NCBI GenBank assembly: GCA_029862285.1
Contig: JAOTXR010000084.1
Span: forward strand, 1 to 7,942
DNA from: Gammaproteobacteria bacterium
GTDB lineage: Bacteria; Pseudomonadota; Gammaproteobacteria; Steroidobacterales; JABDKV01
DNA length: 7,942 nt
Direction: 5' to 3'
In this document: positions 1 through 4,529 of the stretch, one piece after another
How positions within the stretch are numbered: the stretch's first letter is position 1
Layout of the letters: every line of letters starts with the position of its first letter
Program-made: the position numbers and the translations under genes
Notes under the pieces: generated by a model
What the model was told of the DNA's origin: nothing
The model's database searches: none
The model's input: the letters and a program-made list of their open reading frames with translations, nothing else

Positions 1-791
1 CGTCGGCGCGTCGCGCCCAGGCCCAGCAAACCGAGTGTCAGTAATCCCAGAATCGCCGGTTCCGGAGCGCTAACGATCAGGTTCTGGAACACCAAGGTGG
101 CTTCGCTGCCGCTATCCCCCTGCGCGGTTAGCGTCAGCGTCAACTCCGAGCCGGTCCCAAGGATATCCGCGCTGAAAGTCTGCAGCATATTGCTCAGGAT
201 CACGCCGTCGAGTGTCATCGGATCGTTCAATGTGAACGTATCCCCGTCGGACAAAGTGTAGGTATGCGAACCGTCCTCGTCGACGAAGCTGCGGAACAGC
301 GACATCAGCGGGCCACCGTCGATCGAATAGCTCAGGTCGAAGAAATCTTCCACACCGAAGCCTTCCGCGTCCTCGAAATCACCCATGGCACCTATGTCCA
401 GCGATACCGACAAGTTGTTAAAGCCGCCGATGTCGAACACCCAGCTCGCGCTGACGGTATCGTCGAAGGGATCGTTATTGACGGTATCGGTGACGCCAAA
501 GAAGCGACCGGTGTTGTTCTCGTCAATGATGCCGAGGGTGTCGCCTGGAAAAATGGACAACGAATCGTCGAGCAACGCAAACGGAATCGTCGGCGAGACA
601 CCACGCTGATAAATCCCGAAACCGTCGCCCGGGTTCGAGTAACCGCCCGCATCGGTCACTTCATTGCTGTAGCTGATCAGGTTGTGACTGTCGCTACCGA
701 CCAGGTCGAAGCCAATGATGTTGGTCGCGTTGCTCGCAGCGGGTAATACCATGACGGACAGCAAAGCTGCCGTGATTGCGAAGCGTTTCAT
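1..791 (-). CDS. PEP-CTERM sorting-domain secreted protein (3' end cut by the window edge)
   Basis: I translated this minus-strand frame by hand from the ATG at 791-789; it stays open through 263 codons to base 1. The N-terminus MKRFAITAALLSVMVLPAASNA is a typical Sec signal peptide with likely cleavage after SNA. The body is acidic and rich in Asp, Gly, Ser and Thr, with beta-strand-like stretches (SASWVFDIGGFNNLSVSLDI; LSYSIDGGP; TGSELTLTLTAQ). The C-terminus is a PEP-CTERM anchor: APEP, then a Leu/Gly-rich helix (AILGLLTLGLLGLG), then ATRR. In this family the tail is recognised and removed by an exosortase (EpsH/XrtA type) and the protein goes to the cell surface or exopolysaccharide matrix. 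The stop codon must lie just outside the window, so the protein is nearly complete. A GGGGG ribosome-binding sequence at 800-804 lies 8 bases before the ATG. The middle domain resembles beta-rich segments I recall from some secreted bacterial proteins, but I cannot assign a function. Confidence 0.9.
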   Translation of the reverse strand, partial: MKRFAITAALLSVMVLPAASNATNIIGFDLVGSDSHNLISYSNEVTDAGGYSNPGDGFGIYQRGVSPTIPFALLDDSLSIFPGDTLGIIDENNTGRFFGVTDTVNNDPFDDTVSASWVFDIGGFNNLSVSLDIGAMGDFEDAEGFGVEDFFDLSYSIDGGPLMSLFRSFVDEDGSHTYTLSDGDTFTLNDPMTLDGVILSNMLQTFSADILGTGSELTLTLTAQGDSGSEATLVFQNLIVSAPEPAILGLLTLGLLGLGATRR

Positions 792-806
792 CTTGTTTTC
801 CCCCAA

Positions 807-823
807 AAAAAGACTTGCTTTTT
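807..823 (-). repeat. A/T inverted repeat just upstream of the PEP-CTERM ribosome-binding site
   Basis: AAAAAG (807-812) and CTTTTT (818-823) form a 6-bp inverted repeat with a 5-base loop, a few bases upstream of the GGGGG Shine-Dalgarno sequence. In RNA it would be a weak hairpin next to the ribosome-binding site. The low-complexity arms make chance plausible. Confidence 0.3.
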
Positions 824-842
824 GATGTTTTGTGTATCGGAG

Positions 843-871
843 ATGCTAAAGGAGGACGACGCGGTTTTCCA
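843..871 (-). promoter_or_regulatory. Candidate sigma70-type promoter for the PEP-CTERM gene
   Basis: On the minus strand TGGAAA (866-871) and TAGCAT (843-848) lie exactly 17 bases apart, and each matches 4 of 6 consensus positions. Transcription would start near 836, giving a leader of about 45 bases. The 165-base gap to the upstream apbE stop makes an own promoter reasonable, but the match is modest and could be chance. Confidence 0.3.
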
Positions 872-956
872 CTCGGAACCCGTCACCGGAGCTAAGTGCC
901 GGAATCGCAATGGGGAGCGAGTCCGGTTTTCTGGCGCCGACGCGCACATGCAGCCA

Positions 957-1988
957 TTACTCGCAGGCGGTGTGCTCGAGATAACATTGCATCGCCGGGC
1001 TGTTGGTGATGTCGAACCCATTTTTTGTGCGAGCAATAAACATGACCGCGAGATTTTCGCGTATTGCCAGCTCGGCGCCGGCCTTTGGTCCCAGCACCAG
1101 CAGCGCGGTTGCCAACGCATCGGCGCGCATTGCAGTATCCGCCAGTACCGTAACCGAGGCCAGGCTATGTTCGACTGGTACGGCGGTTCGCGGATCGATG
1201 GTATGCGAATAGCGACGGCCGTTCTGTACGAAGAAATTCCTGTAGTCACCCGATGTCGCCAGGGCGCTATCGCGTAGTTCTATCAGTTCCTGTACTTCGC
1301 GTAAGCCGGGGTCAGGCCGCTCGACGGCAATGCGCCAGGCGTCACCGCGATCGTTGTGACCGCGGCCGCGTAGTTCGCCGCCAATCTCGATGAGATAGTC
1401 GGTGCTGCCATGGTTATCCAGCAGCGCGGCTACCTGATCGACGGCGTAGCCTTTGGCGATTGCGGAAAGATCGATGGACAGTGCCGCCAGTTTCTTGCGC
1501 AACGCTGGCGGATCAGTCCGCATCTCGAGGTAGCGGTGCCCGACGAGGGCCCTTATTGCGTCGATCTCGGTTGTGGAAGGCCGGTCGTCTCGCGGCCCGG
1601 TGCTGCCAAAACCCCAGAGTTCGACAACAGGGTTTATGGTGATATCGAAAGCCCCGTCACTCTTTTCGCTAACGGTTAGTGCTTCAGCGACAACGTCTGT
1701 CACCGAACGCTCGACAGGGAACCAATCGATGGTCATTGCCCGATTGAAGCGTACGACATCGGAGTCGTCACGATAAGTGGACATCGCGCGGTTCGTCTTT
1801 TCGATTTCGTCGGCGATTTGCCGATTGAGGGATTCATGGGTGACTCCGGCCGGCAGATCGATGATCTGGACGGACCAGGTCGTACCCATGGCCGCACCTG
1901 CAAAGTATTCCAGTGATCGACCGCCATCGCTGCATCCGGATAGCGCGAATAGCGTCACAAGTAAGAGTTTTGGTAACGGCGGACGCAA
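957..1988 (-). CDS. apbE: FAD:protein FMN transferase (ApbE family lipoprotein)
   Basis: The product (343 residues) belongs to the ApbE flavin transferase family. These enzymes use FAD to attach FMN covalently to a Thr or Ser of periplasmic or membrane proteins such as Nqr/Rnf subunits. A lipobox, LSGC with Cys19, marks it as a lipoprotein facing the periplasm. Family motifs in order are GAAMGTTWSV (31-40), MSTYRDDSDVVRFN (69-82), GAFDITINPVVELWGFG (112-128), IDLSAIAKGYAVD (172-184), YLIEIGGELRGRG (198-210), SGDYRNFF (246-253), YSHTIDPRT (260-268) and RADALATALLVLG (288-300). In the last, Asp290 and Thr294 sit where the family's metal-binding residues are. The start is TTG at 1988-1986; it gives a correctly sized lipoprotein signal, and the next candidate (a GTG at codon 11) would truncate it. 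No good Shine-Dalgarno sequence precedes it, so translation may couple to the sugar dehydrogenase gene ending 18 bases upstream. No flavinylation-target motif of the form DGxTGA(T/S) was seen in the other proteins here. Confidence 0.93.
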   Translation of the reverse strand: MRPPLPKLLLVTLFALSGCSDGGRSLEYFAGAAMGTTWSVQIIDLPAGVTHESLNRQIADEIEKTNRAMSTYRDDSDVVRFNRAMTIDWFPVERSVTDVVAEALTVSEKSDGAFDITINPVVELWGFGSTGPRDDRPSTTEIDAIRALVGHRYLEMRTDPPALRKKLAALSIDLSAIAKGYAVDQVAALLDNHGSTDYLIEIGGELRGRGHNDRGDAWRIAVERPDPGLREVQELIELRDSALATSGDYRNFFVQNGRRYSHTIDPRTAVPVEHSLASVTVLADTAMRADALATALLVLGPKAGAELAIRENLAVMFIARTKNGFDITNSPAMQCYLEHTACE

Positions 1989-2006
1989 TGGTGGTTTGCT
2001 AATCGC

Positions 2007-3089
2007 TCAGTCTCTGGCTGCAGGCAGGACTTTGATCAGCTTGCCCGGCGTGCCATCGGTAAGAATATAAAGCGTGTTATCCGGGCCGGTACGCACATCG
2101 CGAATACGGGTGCGGATTTCAGGAAAGACGGCTTCGTCGGCGATGACGCGACCGTCCTTCATATCCAGCCGGCGCACTTCGCGACTAACCAGTGCGCCGA
2201 TGAACAGGTCGCCATGCCATTGCGGGAAGTCTGTCCCTTCGTAAATCGCGAGACCCGACGGCGCGATCGAAGGGACCCAATAGTGCTCCGGCTGCGCCAT
2301 GCCTTCCCACTCGGTAAACGGCGACACCAGTGCGCCGCTGTAGTCGACGCCGTGGGTAATAGCCGGCCAGCCGTAGTTGACACCGCGTTTTAGGATATTG
2401 AGTTCGTCACCGCCGCGTGGGCCATGTTCGTGCAAGTAGACGGTTCCGGAGCGACTCATCGTCAGACCCTGCGCGTTGCGATGACCGTAACTCCAGACAT
2501 AGGGCGACTTGGGGAATGGGTTACCGGCGGCGGGGGCACCGTCATCGTTGATGCGAATGATCTTGCCCAGACCGCTACTGATGTCCTGCGCCGCTTCTCG
2601 AAAGTCGAAGCCGTCGCCGGTTGTGAGCAACAGCGTGCCATCGGGCAAAAACAACATGCGTCCGCCGTAGTGTACCGGCGTATTTTTGCGTGGCGTTACA
2701 CTGTAGATGACTTCGAGATCGACCAGCGCGTCGCCCGACAATCGCGCGCGGGCAATCGTAGTCGCATTTTTCTTTGCCGGCCCATCGGCGTACGACAGAT
2801 AGACCAGGTTGTTCTGGCCAAATGCCGGGTGCAGGACGACATCGAACAAACCACCCTGGCCGGCATGGTGAACCTCGGGCACGCCGGTGACCGTGGCCTC
2901 AATTTTGCCGGAGGAATCCAGTCGTTTGAGCTGTCCGGCCAGTTCGGTTACCAAAAAATCGCCATCCGGCAGGAAAGCAATGCACCATGGTGCGGACAAT
3001 TGATCCGTCACCGTTTCCAGCCGGTAATCCTGGGCCGCGGCAGTACCTGCAAGACAAAAAACAAGAAAACTGACGAGTAGTCGCGTCAC
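2007..3089 (-). CDS. yliI: PQQ-dependent aldose sugar dehydrogenase (YliI/Asd type), periplasmic
   Basis: The product (360 residues) is a glucose/sorbosone dehydrogenase-fold beta-propeller. Family members oxidise the C1 hydroxyl of aldose sugars in the periplasm with pyrroloquinoline quinone and calcium. A signal peptide covers residues 1-20 (MTRLLVSFLVFCLAGTAAAQ). Conserved blocks are LSAPWCIAFLPDGDFLVTE (31-49), HHAGQGGLFDVVLHP (74-88), VHYGGRM (139-145), LLLTTGDG (153-160), GHRNAQGL (202-209), EHGPRGGDELN (221-231), NYGWP (238-242), SIAPSGL (274-280) and RIRDVRTGPDNTLYILTD (328-345). His140 aligns with the catalytic base of soluble glucose dehydrogenase (His144 in the Acinetobacter enzyme); Arg203-Asn204 and Arg328/Arg330 fit PQQ-binding positions. 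The start is GTG at 3089-3087, supported by AGGAG seven bases upstream. It is the first gene of a probable operon with apbE. PQQ synthesis genes are not in the window. The exact sugar cannot be read from sequence, and some homologues of this fold have no proven PQQ activity. Confidence 0.9.
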   Translation of the reverse strand: MTRLLVSFLVFCLAGTAAAQDYRLETVTDQLSAPWCIAFLPDGDFLVTELAGQLKRLDSSGKIEATVTGVPEVHHAGQGGLFDVVLHPAFGQNNLVYLSYADGPAKKNATTIARARLSGDALVDLEVIYSVTPRKNTPVHYGGRMLFLPDGTLLLTTGDGFDFREAAQDISSGLGKIIRINDDGAPAAGNPFPKSPYVWSYGHRNAQGLTMSRSGTVYLHEHGPRGGDELNILKRGVNYGWPAITHGVDYSGALVSPFTEWEGMAQPEHYWVPSIAPSGLAIYEGTDFPQWHGDLFIGALVSREVRRLDMKDGRVIADEAVFPEIRTRIRDVRTGPDNTLYILTDGTPGKLIKVLPAARD

Positions 3090-3169
3090 CGGGTTTCTCC
3101 TGCTAGCCTAGTCAATCCGGGTTCACGCTGACCGGCCATGCTGATATCAGTAGATAATGCGTAGAGATA
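3090..3169. promoter_or_regulatory. Divergent intergenic region with a perfect 10-bp palindrome
   Basis: These 80 bases separate the minus-strand sugar dehydrogenase from the plus-strand membrane-protein gene and must carry the start signals of both. CTGATATCAG at 3141-3150 is a perfect palindrome near the plus-strand gene and could be a regulator site. On the plus strand GATAAT (3154-3159) resembles a -10 element but has no convincing -35. I cannot place either promoter with confidence. Confidence 0.4.
3097..3101 (-). promoter_or_regulatory. Ribosome-binding site supporting the GTG start of the sugar dehydrogenase
   Basis: AGGAG on the minus strand ends seven bases before the GTG at 3089-3087. 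This spacing supports the non-ATG start, which in turn gives a complete signal peptide. Confidence 0.75.
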
Positions 3170-3179
3170 ATGCGTAGAG
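3152..3179 (+). repeat. 13-bp tandem duplication that copies a start codon
   Basis: The 13-base unit AGATAATGCGTAG occurs twice in direct tandem (3152-3164 and 3165-3177), and the match continues two bases further. Each copy holds an ATG (3157 and 3170). Because 13 is not a multiple of three the two ATGs are in different frames. The first reads only MRRDNA then TAG at 3175-3177; the second opens the membrane-protein gene. The mini-ORF therefore ends inside the start region of the real gene. Confidence 0.9.
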
Positions 3180-3619
3180 TAGCAGTATTCTTGCTCGCCT
3201 TGCTGGTGACCTATGTGCTGGCTGCGGCCGCCGCAACTCAGTCGGTGATGGCGCGTCTCGCAGAAATGGGTATTGTCGTTACTTTGGATCACCGTCTTAC
3301 TGCGACAGGCCACGACCTCGTGGGAATGGCCAGCAGCTTTCTTCCGCTGCTGGCGCTGTCATTGTTGATTGCATTCCTGGTTACGACGCTGATCAATCGC
3401 TGGGTATCTGGCTGGAGAACGACATTGTTCGTGCTGGCCGGGGCAACTGCGGTCATCTGTGTGCACGTAGGTCTGAAGATTGCACTCGACATCACTCCGG
3501 TTGCGGCGGCCAGGTCTGTCAGTGGCCTGGTGGTCCAGGCGTTGGCCGGTGCTGCTGGCGGGTTTATCTTTGCGCTGGCGACCGCGTCCGATTGGCGCCG
3601 TCGTACTAGCCATGGCTGA
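3170..3619 (+). CDS. Small four-helix membrane protein of unknown function
   Basis: I do not recognise this 149-residue protein. It has four probable membrane helices: 4-23 (VAVFLLALLVTYVLAAAAAT), 53-75 (MASSFLPLLALSLLIAFLVTTLI), about 84-106 and about 117-138. A polar, probably non-cytoplasmic stretch (residues 24-50) lies between helices one and two. The ends are basic (MRR at the start, WRRRTSHG at the finish), placing both termini in the cytoplasm by the positive-inside rule. No catalytic motif is evident. The start at 3170 keeps the first helix intact but has only a weak purine stretch before it and lies in a 13-bp tandem duplication, so translation may be unusual. The gene overlaps pgpA by 8 bases, so the two are almost certainly cotranscribed and translationally coupled. 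A role in envelope or phospholipid homeostasis is a guess from that coupling only. Confidence 0.75.
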   Translation: MRRVAVFLLALLVTYVLAAAAATQSVMARLAEMGIVVTLDHRLTATGHDLVGMASSFLPLLALSLLIAFLVTTLINRWVSGWRTTLFVLAGATAVICVHVGLKIALDITPVAAARSVSGLVVQALAGAAGGFIFALATASDWRRRTSHG

Positions 3620-4145
3620 TCACAAGAATACGGCGCGGGCCGCACTGCACCCGCTTAATTTTCCGACACTTGCACTCAGTGTCGGCGGTCTTGGATTCCT
3701 CCGCCCGGCGCCCGGCACGTGGGGTAGTCTGCCGCCGGTTGTCGCTGCGGCATTTATGCTCTGGCGTGGCTACGGTTTCGATGTAATTGCTGCTGCGACG
3801 GCAGGGTTGTTAGTGATCGCATCGGCTGTTTGTGTTTCGTGGGGCGTTTACGCAGAGAGCCGCTTTGGCCGAAAAGACGCCGCCGAAGTCGTCGCCGATG
3901 AAACGGCAGGAGTCTGTCTGCCGGTAGTTGCTGCGGTGTTGGTGGTCGATTCGGAGAATGAGCGCTTGATCGCGCTGGTGGCGGCCCTGGTTTTGTTCCG
4001 GTTGTTCGATATTGCCAAACCCTGGCCCATGCGAAGACTGGAACAGCTGCCGCACGGCTGGGGTGTGCTACTCGATGACTTGATGGCGGGTGTTTATGCT
4101 GCAGTCATTATTATGGCAACTGCCGGTGTCTGGCTGGCCGCATAA
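3612..4145 (+). CDS. pgpA: Phosphatidylglycerophosphatase A
   Basis: The product (177 residues; E. coli PgpA is about 172) removes the phosphate from phosphatidylglycerophosphate to give phosphatidylglycerol at the inner membrane. Family signatures are GTWGSLP (35-41), DETAG (96-100, the metal-binding Asp/Glu box), FRLFDIAKPWPM (129-140) and HGWGVLLDDLMAGVYAA (148-164, with the DD pair). Hydrophobic helices lie at about 42-50, 57-76, 100-112, 117-131 and 158-175. I start it at the ATG at 3612 and not at the upstream in-frame ATG at 3480: the upstream segment lies within the preceding gene, is Arg/Trp-rich and not family-like, and the shorter form has the expected length. Start and upstream stop overlap (ATGGCTGA, 3612-3619), so coupled translation is likely. 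In many proteobacteria pgpA follows thiL; here its partner is the unknown membrane protein. Confidence 0.93.
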   Translation: MADHKNTARAALHPLNFPTLALSVGGLGFLRPAPGTWGSLPPVVAAAFMLWRGYGFDVIAAATAGLLVIASAVCVSWGVYAESRFGRKDAAEVVADETAGVCLPVVAAVLVVDSENERLIALVAALVLFRLFDIAKPWPMRRLEQLPHGWGVLLDDLMAGVYAAVIIMATAGVWLAA

Positions 4146-4146
4146 A

Positions 4147-4176
4147 TTTTGCGATTCGACACATTCGGCCGCAAAA
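4147..4176 (+). repeat. Hairpin directly after the pgpA stop codon
   Basis: TTTTGCG (4147-4153) pairs with CGCAAAA (4170-4176) across a 16-base loop that itself can close with CGA/TCG (4157-4159 and 4165-4167). There is no T tract after it, so it is not a classical terminator. It could stabilise the 3' end of the pgpA transcript or be the first arm of the structured region that follows. Confidence 0.45.
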
Positions 4177-4220
4177 ACGTGATACAGGTCGCAGTGTAGT
4201 GCAGGAGTTTGCGGTGTAAT

Positions 4221-4347
4221 TGTTTCCGATCCACCTGGAGAGGTTGTGCTTGTATCGGTGCCCAGGACTGAAACCCGATACATGACCACAGACGCGGGTC
4301 CTTTCGATAGCAACATAAACGGCCGCCTTGGGGCGGCCGTTTTCTTT
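4221..4347 (+). ncRNA. Candidate structured small RNA or 3' UTR-derived RNA ending in a strong terminator
   Basis: Between pgpA and the aldehyde dehydrogenase gene no convincing protein is encoded, but the plus strand can fold in nested fashion. Outer pairs GATCC (4228-4232) with GGGTC (4296-4300, one G-U). Next comes TGTG (4245-4248) with CACA (4287-4290). Inside is a perfect 8-bp stem TGTATCGG (4251-4258) with CCGATACA (4275-4282), closed by a 16-base loop containing AGGA. The domain runs into the terminator at 4317-4347. A -10-like TGTAAT lies at 4215-4220 without a good -35. Three GGA trinucleotides in the region (near 4204, 4236 and 4265), one in the loop, would allow CsrA/RsmA-type binding, but that is speculation. 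It does not match tmRNA, SRP RNA or RNase P RNA as I know them. Confidence 0.3.
4317..4347 (+). terminator. Strong Rho-independent terminator after pgpA
   Basis: AAACGGCCGCC (4317-4327) pairs perfectly with GGCGGCCGTTT (4332-4342) around a TTGG loop. The stem is followed by a T-rich tail, TTTTCTTT at 4340-4347. The T tract is on the plus-strand side, so it ends transcription coming from pgpA or from the candidate RNA just upstream. It separates this unit from the aldehyde dehydrogenase gene 180 bases further on. Confidence 0.88.
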
Positions 4348-4390
4348 GGCAGCAGGCATCTTGCGCTGAGCTATGGGAGCCGTATCCGTG

Positions 4391-4420
4391 GGCCGGGCCG
4401 CGCCAAACGGCCCGATGGCC
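4391..4420 (+). repeat. GC-rich hairpin in the leader region of the aldehyde dehydrogenase gene
   Basis: CGGGCCG (4394-4400) pairs perfectly with CGGCCCG (4408-4414) over a 7-base loop, and GGC (4391-4393) can extend it with GCC (4418-4420) after a 3-base bulge. No T tract follows. Apart from this hairpin and the sites listed nearby I see nothing recognisable in 4348-4529. Confidence 0.4.
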
Positions 4421-4462
4421 GTAACCCGTGTGGGCCACGCTACCGTGTGTGGAGTCGGTCTC

Positions 4463-4501
4463 TTGCCTTCGCACTTGTTGCCACGTACTTTAGCCCGGGC
4501 T
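4463..4501 (+). promoter_or_regulatory. Weak promoter-like site with a CCCGGG-centred palindrome before the aldehyde dehydrogenase gene
   Basis: TTGCCT (4463-4468) and TACTTT (4486-4491) are 17 bases apart, with 4 and 3 of 6 consensus matches. AGCCCGGGCT, a perfect 10-bp palindrome, follows at 4492-4501 and would cover the start point of transcription near 4498. This arrangement would fit a repressor operator, but both parts are weak alone. A transcript from here would have about 30 bases before the ATG at 4530. Confidence 0.25.
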
Positions 4502-4529
4502 CCATTTTTCTTAGCGTCTGCCTTGACCT

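Noticed and set aside
264..746. Long plus-strand open frame of 160 codons
   Set aside because: It lies opposite the PEP-CTERM gene, whose signal peptide and PEP-CTERM tail are unmistakable; this frame has no recognisable features.
887..905. Sigma54-like -24/-12 promoter for the PEP-CTERM gene (GGCAC on the minus strand)
   Set aside because: GG is present, but the bases ten positions later are CG, not GC, so the essential -12 element is missing.
2424..3080. Long plus-strand open frame of 218 codons
   Set aside because: It is antisense to the sugar dehydrogenase, which carries all family motifs in order.
3480..3611. In-frame extension of pgpA to an ATG at 3480
   Set aside because: The added 44 residues are a shadow of the membrane-protein gene in another frame, not family-like, and would make PgpA too long; the ATG at 3612 overlaps the upstream stop in the usual coupled way.
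4146..4320. Possible 6S RNA, because a segment near 4151-4166 shares a few bases with the E. coli 6S 3' arm
   Set aside because: The similarity is about a dozen bases, and I could not form the long closing stem with a central bubble that defines 6S RNA.
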